Source: Earliella scabrosa (taxonomy: Eukaryota > Basidiomycota > Agaricomycetes > Polyporales > Polyporaceae). From it: a stretch of 64,000 nucleotides of DNA. The notes below the pieces were generated by a model. That model ran no database searches and was not told the origin of the DNA. It worked only from the letters and a program-made list of their open reading frames with translations. The first letter of the stretch is position 1; the number at the start of each line of letters is the position of its first letter. A program made the translations under genes and the position numbers. This document shows, piece by piece, positions 48,952 through 59,502 of this stretch. Location: contig JABYQQ010000020.1 in assembly GCA_022605405.1 (NCBI GenBank), forward strand, positions 496,001 through 560,000, read 5' to 3'.

Positions 48952-50724
48952 TCACGCCGTGCGGACCATCAGCGCCCAAAGTGGGTCATAATAGTATCGC
49001 ACGAGCCGCCGCATGTGGGCGGGGATGTGCGACAGCGGGTGCGCCTGGGCGGTCGCAGGCGTCGCCCCGGGCTCCGCCCCCGCGGGACCGCTGAACGCAT
49101 CATCAGGAGCAGGCCCGTGCCGCGATCGGGCTGAAGGCGATGGGAAGGAGGAGGCAGAGTGAGTGAGTGCGGCTTGTGCGAGTTCCACGGCAAAGAGGAG
49201 CGGCACGTTCGTGACCCGGCGGAGGACACGCGCGGCGCCGGCGCGGACGGCGAACACCCTATAGCGTGTCGTGAAGGACTTGGAGGACAGCGCTTCAGGT
49301 CTGCCTGCGTTCGCGGGCGAGGTTGGTTTGACGGAGTCGGACTCGGGCGTGGTCAGCCCGAGATGGGCGGGAGACTGCAGCTGATGCGAGTAGACCACGG
49401 GAGAGCGAGCTGGCGGTGTGGATGTCGACGACAGCTCGATCCGTCGGAGGCCTTTGAAGGACTGCAGCACGGACAAGAGGTCGTAGTACGACGGCTGGAC
49501 GCCGCGCAGGAAGAGCGAGAGCGTGCGTACGGTCGCAAACGCGGGCGAGACAAGCCCGATATGCGCGAGGTTGGGGGAGACACCCGCCTCGCTCTTCCAG
49601 TGCCAGAAGAGCTGGACACGGTGGGGGATGTCGGAGAAGCTGAGGAGATGCTGGTTGTGGTCGTGCTCCGGCGTCTCGGTCTCGGTCAGATCCTTCTGCT
49701 GACTTTCTGCCTCTGGCGTGGTATCGGACAAGGAGTCTGTATTGGACATGTAGAAAAGGCAGCCGTGGCGAGTGGATGCGAACAGCTTCTGCAGTGCGGG
49801 CCCGTGCTGAAGTACGGGGAAGCCCGTGCCGTAAAAATGCAAGTCGACGTGCGTGCCCTCCTTCAAAGACGGATGGAGTTTATCGAGCAGCGCCTCCACG
49901 GTGCCGGTCAACAGCCCGTCTACGGTGAGGTGTTCGAGGTACGGGAGGTGGGGCGCAGCGACGCTTTCGATGGACTCTGGATACACGGACGCGTGGCGTC
50001 GGCTGTTATGAAGGGCTAGCGTCCGGAGCATCGGACAATAGTGCAAAAATTCTAGCAGAGAGCGGACGGAGATCGCCCTGCTAGCCGTGATGCTGAGATC
50101 CCGTAAAGCGGGGAGGCATGGGATGGAGGGCGCAGGTCCGAGTGGGGAGGAGAGGAACGCCACAGATGAGGGCGCGAATGGGAGGGCGATGGCGGGTACC
50201 ATCGTCGAGGTCGCCTTGGGGTTGGATAAGGCCGTGGCGTCCATGTGGACGGACTCGAGCCTCCCGCTGTACTGTTGAAGGACGTCCGTCATCTCCAGGA
50301 CTACCTGCGGACCGTCGATGGTCTGCACCACGACCATGCGGGAGTCGGACTGGCGTAGGACGCATTTCATGTGCAGGAGAGGACGGTTGGCATAGTTGGG
50401 AACGGGGACGAGACGCACCACGTTCCCGGACGCGGCCATCCAGGTCGCTGCGGCGGCGCTGTGGCATGTCGCCTCGGACTCGCCGCTGGTGCTTGCATGC
50501 TCCTCGTACTCGGATGAGTCAGACATGGGGCTGTCGTACGACCGGAGGTCCGATCGCGGAGCGTCGGGAGACACTTCTTGTACTACTGCGCTCTCGGGCG
50601 CATGCACAGGCTTACTGGATTGCGCAAGCGAGGCGGGTGGCTCAATTGACGGGACGCCGTCAACGACGCAGACGCCTTGGGTGTGATCCAACATGATTCC
50701 TGATGATGGAAGTGAGACGACCAC
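48952..50724 (-). CDS. Large uncharacterised protein with leucine-rich segments
   Basis: A single uninterrupted 590-codon frame. The N-terminal 100 residues are disordered and acidic (for example SPMSDSSEYEEHASTSG). The middle contains leucine-rich, F-box-protein-like helices and strands: CLPALRDLSITASRAISV, LLEFLHYCPMLRTLALHNS, PHLPYLEHLTVDGLL, SYYDLLSVLQSFKGLRRIEL. The C-terminal 120 residues are rich in Ala, Pro and Ser and close with RRLVRYYYDPLWALMVRTA. I see no F-box. A second Met 10 residues in (MLDHTQ, 50694) could be the true start. It most resembles the LRR parts of Agaricomycete F-box proteins, but the family is not recognised with certainty. Confidence 0.68.
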   Translation of the reverse strand: MVVSLPSSGIMLDHTQGVCVVDGVPSIEPPASLAQSSKPVHAPESAVVQEVSPDAPRSDLRSYDSPMSDSSEYEEHASTSGESEATCHSAAAATWMAASGNVVRLVPVPNYANRPLLHMKCVLRQSDSRMVVVQTIDGPQVVLEMTDVLQQYSGRLESVHMDATALSNPKATSTMVPAIALPFAPSSVAFLSSPLGPAPSIPCLPALRDLSITASRAISVRSLLEFLHYCPMLRTLALHNSRRHASVYPESIESVAAPHLPYLEHLTVDGLLTGTVEALLDKLHPSLKEGTHVDLHFYGTGFPVLQHGPALQKLFASTRHGCLFYMSNTDSLSDTTPEAESQQKDLTETETPEHDHNQHLLSFSDIPHRVQLFWHWKSEAGVSPNLAHIGLVSPAFATVRTLSLFLRGVQPSYYDLLSVLQSFKGLRRIELSSTSTPPARSPVVYSHQLQSPAHLGLTTPESDSVKPTSPANAGRPEALSSKSFTTRYRVFAVRAGAARVLRRVTNVPLLFAVELAQAALTHSASSFPSPSARSRHGPAPDDAFSGPAGAEPGATPATAQAHPLSHIPAHMRRLVRYYYDPLWALMVRTA

Positions 50725-52177
50725 AGATGGATGAGCGATGCAGCGCGCCTTACGGTAGGATAGAATGACACTGGTGTGTTGGATGGAGCGAGGGGCGATG
50801 AAGCAGGGATGAGGACGCAGGAAGGTGGGGAAGCGAGCAAGAACAGGTGGTACTCACGCCCACCCTAAATACCCCGGTATCTGTCTGAGTTCCAGGCATT
50901 GTGGCGTAGGACCTCGAGGAATGGTGTGGATGGCTGTGGGGCTGGGCTCGACCAACCAGGCAGGTGTTTCGGAAGCTCACCTCTGGGACTGATGACACTC
51001 CTTCTTGCCTTAACGGAACGGCCAAGCGTACAGCATTATATCGGTCGATCCTGACGAGACTCCGAATTATTGGGGCATGCAGACATTTGGATCTAAGGCT
51101 CGCGATCCAAGAGAATCAGTAGAGTCCCGAGGCAGCCGATCTGGGATTTGAAGTGACCGGGCATGGGAACTCACTGTGGCGGGGCAAATGCGCTTTCTAG
51201 GCTAGAGCCAGGATAACCTATATTCTGTGAATTGGGGACCTGCCACTGCCATCGAGTACACGAGGACAGGACGTGGGCTGCTTCCGGGCCGCTGAAAGCA
51301 AAGTCCCGGATACCATATCGCGTCACGGTTGCAATAGAGACCAACGCCTCGCTATTAGTAGCGGTCGTTGCGCTCCAGGAGGTGAGGCGAGGGCGCGAGC
51401 GGACAATACCTGACTGAAAATAAGCGGGGCGCATTGTAAGACGAGAGCAACGGGGCAACGCACCTCCCTCTGTCGGCAACACGCATGCAGCAGCACTTGT
51501 TGCATGTATTGTTCATGCGAGGCACGGGCAGCACAGGGAATCTCCGCGGTGGACCCACCGACGTCCACAGATGTTGCGGTGGGAACGCGCTCCGTGCATC
51601 AATACAAGTCGGGTAAGAGCGGAGTTCGGGCGAGAGCGGTCTTTGAGGGAGTACAAAGCATCCTCCCGCCCGCAGACGTTCCGCCACGACGAGAAGCACG
51701 GAGGTGATGATGTTGTCAGCGGGAGGTCGTAACGGAGCTCGGTGTTTTGATTTGTCTCCGAGAGGACTGAGCTCTGACCTCCGTCCAGCACGCTTCTTCA
51801 GATATGGTGGCAAATGGCATCATATCATCTGTGTATATGCCGAGAAAGCTCTCTAGGTCCTAGCACCGGTCACGGTAATATAGAACCACATGTTGATTGT
51901 GTATGCCGTACTGGGCACTGCGGGGTACCACTGAGCGGCTGCTGGACAACGACATATAGATCAGCATCATTTTCGAGCATACACAGAAAGAGCTCACAGC
52001 CGAGGCGGGATACAGTAAGTGGTCGAACGAACGATGCTGGACGCGCATGCGCCGGCTGTTGAAACACAACAGAGGTTCAGAACAAGGAAGCTAGACGCTC
52101 ACAGCCACAGGCGGCCCATTCAGCGGCTATTACTAAGCGCAGTCGCGGGTTCGAACTCCGCAGAACGCGTCTTGAAC
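50725..52177. other. Intergenic between divergent genes
   Basis: This is the shared upstream region of the gene ending at 50724 and Nnf1. No coding signal or TATA element stands out. A T-arm-like hairpin just before 52178 (52146-52162) is discussed under rejected items. Confidence 0.45.
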
Positions 52178-53048
52178 ATGGCATCCACCGCGTCCACACA
52201 GCCAGGCAGCAAACGGTGGACGTACTTCCACTCTGCCCTCCAGCTCGCCATCCAGCGCGCAGCCCACAAGTGGACGTGAGTCCATAAGTTCTTGTGGGCG
52301 CATCATCACCACGCCACTCACGCCCCGTTTGCTAGATATGAGGACTTTGCCGAGTGTTTCTCGCTCTGGTGCGACGAGCAGCCCGAAAATGCCGCAACGA
52401 TCTTTAACCTCGTCTCCAGCCGGCTCGAGTCCTCCATTACGGTGAGCCGAGGCCGCGTCGACGCGTCCCGACGTGCTCACACAGACATAAACACGTACAA
52501 CGACAGGAAAACTGCGAGGAGCTCTTCGTAAAGTACAACGTGAAGGAGAACCTCGACAACCTCCACGCAGTCGTCACCGCGGCACGCGCGCGGAAGCAGG
52601 CCGGCTACGACGGCAAGGACGTGTGGAGGGACGATCTGCAGCCCCGCGCGGCAGTCCGCGCGCGCACCGTTCCCCTGCTCGAACAGGAGCGCGATCGCCT
52701 CCGGGCGGAGCTCGCCCAGGTGCGCTCCCACTCGGCCTCGTCTCCGTGTCGACCAGGCATGGTGCTTATGACCGCGTGTGTGCAGCTCACACAAGAGAAC
52801 ACAGAACTGCAATCTGAGATGCAACGGAACGTGCAGGCGAAAGAGGAGGCCGACCGGGAGGCCGCGAGGCTTCTTGACGTGCTCGACAAGGTGGCTCCCT
52901 TCACACTCATTTCGGGCGCGCTGTCGCATTGTTTTGACACCTTCTTGTCCAGACTCTTGCGAAGTGGGACAGGATTCCATGGCAGACAGAGGACGGTCCC
53001 GAAACATGGACACTCAAAGCTGCGGAGGAAGCTGGAAGCAGAGCGTGA
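52178..53048 (+). CDS. NNF1: Kinetochore MIND/Mis12-complex subunit Nnf1
   Basis: Nnf1 is part of the four-subunit Mis12/MIND complex that joins the inner kinetochore to Ndc80. Five or more exons encode about 200 residues. After MASTASTQPGSKRWTYFHSA comes LAIQRAAHKW, an intron, then YEDFAECFSLWCDEQPENAA, matching the family's N-terminal helix pair (a Phe-rich YxxFxxCF segment). VKYNVKENLDNLHAVVTAAR follows, matching the second conserved block. A long coiled coil follows (VPLLEQERDRLRAELAQ, LTQENTELQSEMQRNVQAK). The last exon gives TLAKWDRIPWQTEDGPETW and stops at 53046-53048. The neighbour on the other strand ends 174 bases away (convergent). Confidence 0.8.
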
Positions 53049-53221
53049 CTCCCTGGGATACGGCAGACGTCTGGTATTGTACGATTCAGTGCTGTAACGT
53101 TCAGGGACGGAGATGAGACGCCGAATGAGGTAGAGGATTCGAGCGACGTAGAACAGAATTTCATGAATCGCATTTCCGAACAAGCACAATGAGATGGGTA
53201 AGGGGTCCGACAAGGAACACA
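53049..53221. other. Short convergent intergenic region
   Basis: Only the 3' flanks of the two convergent genes lie here. Confidence 0.5.
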
Positions 53222-54990
53222 CTACTCCACCAGCTCAACGTCATCGTCGTCTTCATCGTCCAGAGGTATGAACCTCTTTCCCTCACTTCGCTGCAACATA
53301 CCATCGATGTCAACTCTCATGAGGCTAGTAGCAGCACTAGGAACTCACCGCAGGATGGTCCGGTAGCAACGCCCGTCTGTCTCTGAGGCTCATGGGCTTG
53401 CCCGTACTTGACGGAGGCACACTCGGCGGCCTCATATCCGACTGCACGTGCGAAGAGAACACCGGCGAGGACCGCAGCGTCCCAGTCCGGAAGAGACGAT
53501 CCTGAACAGGAGTGACAGGCAAAGGGATAGGGACGAGGGGCGTGCGAGCCAATTGACTATGGTGTGCCCGGCTGGGATGTGGCCGGGACGAACCTCTGCG
53601 GCTCTGCTGGGGCGTGGTATGTGTAGAGGCAGCAACGGGCAAACTTCGTCCACCAGCAGGAACAGGCGGGGTGGACGCGTGGAGCGCAGCGGAAGCGCGG
53701 ATATGCAGCCGTGCGCCGGACGCGCGGCTTGGTGTATGCGCACTTGAGAGTGGAGGATGCGCAGGTGCACCTAAAAGAGCCGGAGAGGAACCAGACGCTC
53801 CAAGTTGTGGCGTGATGGGGAGTGCGCAACTTGACGCGACACGAACTGGTTTCTTGAAGACCATCGAGGGCGAGACAGGGTGCTGATCTGAGAGCTGCAA
53901 GTCGGCTAGAGGCGACCGGAGCGCGTTTACTCGTGCAGAGCCAGAACGGATGGTAGAGAGCGGTACCTCAGGAGACTGGGTTTGTCTAGAATGGGTGAAG
54001 GCGGGCGGGGTCGGTGCAAGGCGCGATTGCTCGTAGGTGACAGAGCAGGGGCGAGAAGGCAAGCCAGTCGGTATGTCGTCCACACGACGTCTCTTCTGCT
54101 CGATGACCGCCACAGAATCAGGCGTGCCAGTGTGCACCCTCTTGGTGGAGGACCGTGTTCTGAGTAACAAGCTCGCAGCCGGAAGTTCGCCGGATGGGAA
54201 GTGTCGCCTCAGCTCTGAGATAGAGTCTTTGACGTGGTTCCGTGCATTCTCGATATGGAGAGGTACAGATTGCAGCAGAGGGAGCACTGGAAGGAGAGCC
54301 GACAGGATCTGGCCTTGCTGGTCTTGGATCGTCTGCAGAGCTTGAGACTGCGTCTGATTGAGCTAAGAAAGGCCTCGAGTTGTGCTACGTGCGCATATAG
54401 CAAGAAGAGATAGGACGAACCGCGCTGAGTACGTCAATCTTCTTGTCCAGTACGTCGAGTCGAGTGCCGAGGAGGGCTAGGTCCCGCGATAGCACGCTTA
54501 CTTCTGAACTCTGCGCAGGGTTTCCGACCGTCTTCTGCAGCTCAAACTGGCAACGGTTGACTTCGCAAGGTCAGTTCGACCGATGCCTTCGTGAACATGA
54601 TGGAAGGAGGTAGTACGCACCAAGGCCTATGATCCGCTCTACCAGCTGCTCATGCTCGTTCTGGTACAGTTTCTGGACACCGACCAGCTCCCTCTTCGCA
54701 TCGTCCAAGCCTTCAGTCAGCTGCGTGACTCGGTCCGTGAATCTCTCGAGATGAGCTTGAGTGTCGTGGAGGAGAATCCGGGTGGACGCCCCTGCTTTAT
54801 CGAGAGGCGCGATGGCCGGTGCGTGTTTGCCGAGAGTCGTGCTAGTCGAGGCGGTTGACTGAGGCAGCTGTGAGGCGTCCTTGCGTAGAAGATGTCCCCA
54901 GAGGCCAACCGCAGCCGTATGCTGGCCTTCTTGAACCGGTATGTTTCTAGCTCGTGTAGGATGCATGCAGCTGAGATGTGTAGGAAGCAA
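53222..54990 (-). CDS. Coiled-coil protein, possible meiotic Mer2/Rec107 type
   Basis: Five exons can be joined. The N-terminal part (MLPTHLSCMHPTRARN; a second Met at 54966 is also possible) is followed by a long coiled coil: HLERFTDRVTQLTEGLDDAK, KLYQNEHEQLVERIIGLG, VLSRDLALLGTRLDVLDKKI, LNQTQSQALQTIQDQQGQIL. The second half is disordered and rich in Ser, Pro and Arg (for example SRPHPSRAHHSQLARTPLVP), and the last exon gives RSEGKRFIPLDDEDDDDVEL and VE, ending at 53222-53224. The layout of coiled coil, long basic disordered region and short acidic tail is also that of fungal Mer2-like meiotic recombination proteins. This is inference from architecture, not from a matched motif. Other coiled-coil scaffold proteins fit equally. 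Confidence 0.7.
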
Positions 54991-55161
54991 GCGCGTTAGA
55001 CGCGCTGAGCCTTGTTAAGTACTAGCGCTCTCCAAGCCAAGCCAAGTTTAGACCCCATCGTCTGCCTAGGGGAGACAGTGTAGCTTACATTGTAGTGAGG
55101 AAGCGATACATGCGACATGATACTACATATCGTACAACGCCTGAGACACACGAATTTGAAG
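54991..55161. other. Short intergenic region
   Basis: Nothing notable beyond the 3' flank of the lectin gene and the promoter side of the coiled-coil gene. Confidence 0.5.
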
Positions 55162-56258
55162 TCATGCCGCGGCCGGCGCTGGAGTCACCGTCTTGGGAGT
55201 GTAGCGGAGGTCCCACGCAGAGATCCCGGTCCACTTCCCCTTCGTCGTCACCTCCACGCCTGAAGTCTTCCCTACCAGCGTCATCGTGTATGGGACTTCG
55301 AGCGTTCCCTGGTTGATGACCGCCGTCGCCTCCACGATCTCACCTGCGGCAGCCTTCAACGGGAACGTGGCGATGATTTTGGTCGTATACTCGGTGGACT
55401 CTCCCCAGCTCCACTCGTTAGAGGTCTCGAGGTCCACCGAGAATCTCCCCTTGCTGATGAAGGGGACGCCAGCTATAATATTGATCAGCGAACGATATAC
55501 GACGTGCTAACAAGATGTCTACGCACCGGAGAACGACATGCCCATATTGACGGCAAAGCCGGTGGTGTAGCTGAACGAGCTCGACTTCTTAACTTCTCGC
55601 TCGACCGCAAAGCTCGTTGACTGCTCGGTTTTTGAGCCCGAGTTGTCAAGCGTCTGCTCCCCAATGATGATCGGCTTCGAGGTGAGGATGGTTGCCGAGT
55701 CGAGGTCGTAGTCGACTCGCTTGACCTTCATGTCCTCCCACATGTACATGAAGAACTCATTCGCGTTCGTCTGGAGCGTGCCCTTGATGTTGTACAGGTT
55801 CGGGCTCTGGTCGGTGCGCGACACCATGATCATGTCCTCCCAGACGGCGTAGAGGCGGAAGTACTTAGAGTACTGGCCATCACCCGGAAGAAGCTTGAAC
55901 CAGCTGCGCGCGACACGGAGGCGATGAGCTACTGGCTGGATCGAGACGCAAGACGTATCGCTCACTGATCGGGGTACCCGCCGTCGTTTCCAGAGTAAGC
56001 GCCAACCCCAGGTTCCTTGAGACGACGAGAGTAGAGGACGCGCCCATTGTCGACGCTCTTGATGAGGTAGTGGCCTTTCTCGAGGAGAGTAGTGCCGGGG
56101 ATGAGGGTGAACCACTGGTTGGCTTGAGCAGCCTTCGTGAAACTGACTTGGCCAATGTACTCCGATGAGGAGTTCGTGTATAGAACACACTGGCTGGAGT
56201 AGCCGAGTAGCCGGAACTGGAGCCCGGGAGGGGGAATATAGATGTCGGAAGAGGACAT
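55162..56258 (-). CDS. Pore-forming lectin of the LSL (aerolysin-like) type
   Basis: A three-exon gene of about 320 codons. The N-terminal domain, about 145 residues, has the repeats of a beta-trefoil lectin fold; the C-terminal domain has the alternating Ser/Thr-rich strands of an aerolysin-type pore-forming module. This two-domain layout is that of the hemolytic lectin first known from the polypore Laetiporus. No signal peptide is seen, as in other members, which accumulate in the cytosol and are thought to protect fruiting bodies from animals. The frame is open through all exons and I see no break. Intron positions (about 55908-55970 and 55472-55525) are read by frame. Related fungal and plant genes exist; the sugar bound cannot be told from sequence alone. 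Confidence 0.85.
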
Positions 56259-57696
56259 GGGGGAAGATGTCGTATAAGGGTGAATCTGAGTGCCAACTGA
56301 GATGATACGGGAGAGCGAGGACCTGAGGACCACGATTGACTGAAGATGTGTGCTTATATGCACCCCGAGCAACCATAATTGGGGTCATGCGGACGGACTA
56401 GAGTTGTGTGGCGTGAGGCAATGGGATGACTGAGCGAGTTGAGGAAGCTGCACATGAGACCGGGGTACCAAGACATATAGAACGGAAAACTCACTGAGCG
56501 GGTCCATTCCCAGCCGTAAGTTTGAACTCTCGCGCCTACTGATGGACGTTCAGGAGCTTGTTATGACAGTGCGAGCGAATTCTCACCCTAACGTAGGCGA
56601 TTGATACGCCCTTCATGTTTATCGCCTGCTGCACGTTGTACCGTATTGCTGCTGAAAGTCGGAAGTCGAAATAGCTATAATGAGCTGAACTGAGGATGAG
56701 TTCATAGGAAACGCGGGAGTGACGATACATACGCTGGTCAGAGTTCGACGGTGGTAGCGCTGGAATGGAAAAGAAGAAAGTAGATCGCCTTGATACAGCG
56801 GACAGTCATCCGATGGAGTTCTCTTTCGATTGCGCATGCATCACGGCGGCCTGCTCTGGCGAGGGTTCTGTCAGTGGCAAAACCTGATCCATGCGAAGCT
56901 CGGTATGTTTTGATACCAGCGATGTTATTGGCAGTGACGCCAGGCGGTATACGTCAGATGACAGAAGAGAGAAGTAGGGATGCCTTACCTGCAATGTGTA
57001 GTTCACATGTACCACTGGCACGTTCCAATGATAAACACCGCGCATTGCCCGGATGACACAGAGATAAGGTAGTTCCTCCTGAAGAGCGGGGGTTTAGTAT
57101 CGCACCATCAGCGCGTCATGAAGTCGTCACCGGGAAGGTCCCTGCACTGGACGTCATGCAGGCCGCCGAATCTTACAGAGCCTGAGCGATAGAAGAGATT
57201 TCATGTCAGCATTGGGTCGATGTAGTGGATGGCGTGACAACGCAGTCACCGAGACGGACGACTCACCCGTGTCTCACCCGTGTCCCCTCCGAGCCTGCGC
57301 CTGCTCTCCTGAGAGACTGGTACGGATGAGTGCGGGCCTTGAACCGCCGCGGCGTGATTACCCGAAGTCGTGTCCCTGCCTGCCTCAGCAGGGGACAAGG
57401 ATAAAGGGTCGGTGCGACGGGACGATGCGAGCGCGAGATACACTACTTGACACTACGGTCCCGTATTGCACCACTTCAGAACTTCATTTTCTCCGTGATG
57501 GCACAGGCGGATCATTGATGCAGAGCAAAACATCATCTGTGCACGTCGCAGAGTCAGCACGCACAATGAGCATGAGCCTAGACGCGCGACGTACATGAAT
57601 GGACATGGCGAGACATGCTCGTGGTGTGCTCTAGTGTAAGTTAGTGACGGCAATACGATATGCGCCTCTGAAGAGACACTCGCCAGCTCTCGGAGC
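56259..57696. other. Intergenic, lectin / F-box
   Basis: No gene is supported over 1.4 kb. Frames are short and overlapping. Confidence 0.45.
56353..56360 (-). promoter_or_regulatory. TATA-like box of the lectin gene
   Basis: On the reverse strand CATATAAG stands about 95 bases before the ATG at 56258, a usual distance in this genome. Confidence 0.5.
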
Positions 57697-59196
57697 TCAT
57701 GACAATGACTCCCCTTCAGTGGCATCTCCGAGACTCTCCGTCTCGTACCATATATCTGGCCCTCTCTGATGATGCACCGAACTCAACGTGCGATGACCGT
57801 CGATGGCGACGATGACAGTATCGAGGGACGGACAACTCACGACCAGGCGATCCACGTATCCATCCAGGTCGAAGGTGGCCCTGAAGGTGGCCTCTCCCGG
57901 CGGCGGCTGGCCATCATACGATAATGTGGGGAATTCCAGACGGAGCGTGAGTCCAGTCGTGGTGTGTGTCGCCCCGACTATGCGCAGGATGTTCTCCTGC
58001 AATGGCCATGAGCGACAAGGCGCCGACGTCAGCAATAGTGCGCATAGAATGTCACGAATGCAAGCACTTACCAGTAGCTCGCTCACGTCGACGTGCCCGT
58101 CACAACCTCGGAAGCGAATCACAAACTCCAAAGTCCTCAACGGCCACCGCCAGAGACCCGGCTCAGAAAGCGTCGCGATGACATTATCGTTCGTGTAATA
58201 TGTCGAGGTGCCCGTCCACAACCCCCTGAACGTGAGGTGCGTGGGGGTCGAGTCCAGCAACACCTGCTGCAACGCTGCCGGCCTGACGACGACCGTCGCG
58301 TGTTGCTCGTCTTCAAGGTCGAGCCGAATGATTGGGCACCTCAGTGCCAGCATATAGAGCGCCTTTATCGAACCAGAGTAGGACCGCAGGGCTGGCCATG
58401 AGGCTTGGGTAGACAGCATGTTGACATTGCGCATATCTTCTACGGTGGGCCAAAGGTCGCGACTGGTGTGCTCGCTTATGCGGAGGTGCTGCAGGCCCGG
58501 ACATACGCGGACGAGCTGTGCATAGACGCGGATGTGAGTATGTCGCATGGACAGAGATCGTACGTGCTGAAAGACCGGGTCGAAGGCGTAAAACGCGTTG
58601 CTTCGGTCGACACTCAATGTCTGCAGCGTCGTATGGACGTTGCGGAGGAATTGGCCGGGGCAGCGCAAGCGTGGATCGCCGGCTCTCTTGTCGTGTTGAA
58701 GATAAACATGAGCGTAAAGGACCGGAGAAGACAGGAAATGGAGCATGTTGCAGGATAATTCGCCGGCTTCGGTCACCTTGATCCTCCTGAGACCCGTGAG
58801 CGCCGCGACGGTCTCTCCGATCTCCGGCTTCGCGCACAGCAGCTCCTCGGACCTCTCGATCTCGAGATGAGTGAGGTTTGGAAGGCTCGGGACCACATCA
58901 GCAAAGATACACTGGATTGCCAGCGTTGCGTCATCTGTGAGTTGATCCGGGCCGAGGGCAATCGTGAGGCGACACACGAGCTGCGCCAGATGAGTACGTC
59001 TTGACGTCGCATCCGGAGTCCGAAGGAGCAGTGCGAATGATTTGGCTTGTTTCTCGGTACTCAGGACGATCGGATCTTTGAATAGGTGCCTTGCGCCTGC
59101 AGCGTTGAGATATCGACAAGTCCCCATGAGGTTGGCTACGACGCCCCTGGGAGCGTATTGCATGACAAGGAGGAAGATGTCGTAATTGAGCCGCAT
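57697..59196 (-). CDS. F-box-like protein, leucine-rich
   Basis: The start MRLNYDIFLLVMQYAPRGVV reads as the first helices of a divergent F-box, followed by LMGTCRYLNAAGARHLFKD, the usual second half. Leucine-rich strands follow (LAQLVCRLTIALGPDQL, LPNLTHLEIERSEEL, PGLQHLRISEHT, LALRCPIIRLDLEDEQ). One 75-base intron (about 57999-58073) lies after HVDVSELL; read through it stays open, which hides it. The C-terminus is RTLSSVHHQRGPDIWYETES and ESLS, ending at 57697. A longer frame up to 59238 is open, but the Met at 59196 fits the F-box. As for other Agaricomycete F-box proteins, the target is unknown. Confidence 0.72.
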   Translation of the reverse strand: MRLNYDIFLLVMQYAPRGVVANLMGTCRYLNAAGARHLFKDPIVLSTEKQAKSFALLLRTPDATSRRTHLAQLVCRLTIALGPDQLTDDATLAIQCIFADVVPSLPNLTHLEIERSEELLCAKPEIGETVAALTGLRRIKVTEAGELSCNMLHFLSSPVLYAHVYLQHDKRAGDPRLRCPGQFLRNVHTTLQTLSVDRSNAFYAFDPVFQHVRSLSMRHTHIRVYAQLVRVCPGLQHLRISEHTSRDLWPTVEDMRNVNMLSTQASWPALRSYSGSIKALYMLALRCPIIRLDLEDEQHATVVVRPAALQQVLLDSTPTHLTFRGLWTGTSTYYTNDNVIATLSEPGLWRWPLRTLEFVIRFRGCDGHVDVSELLVSACIRDILCALLLTSAPCRSWPLQENILRIVGATHTTTGLTLRLEFPTLSYDGQPPPGEATFRATFDLDGYVDRLVVSCPSLDTVIVAIDGHRTLSSVHHQRGPDIWYETESLGDATEGESLS

Positions 59197-59502
59197 CTTT
59201 GGATATGGTCGGTCTGTGATAGTAAGTGTTATCCACACATGTTCTGATGCGAATACTCACCATAGTCTCCAGGCAGGTGAGTATCGCGCGAACCCCAGAA
59301 TGGTTCAAGTTATGGCGATGTTCTGGCGCGATGAAGTACAGGATAGAGCGAGCATTAGTTGAGCTTGCAATTTGGTAACACATTCAAGTCAGATGTACCT
59401 CAGTCTGCCGGTCGATGAAGCTCGTCGGCGATGTAGGTTCGAACGTTGTGAGGTCAGCGATGTCAAAATGCAACCTTGAAACATGCCTCCAGTTGGACGC
59501 GG

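Noticed and set aside
52146..52162. T-arm-like hairpin GCGGGTTCGAACTCCGC resembling a tRNA gene
   Set aside because: No matching acceptor stem, D-arm or anticodon arm is found in the 80 bases upstream; it lies just before the Nnf1 start.
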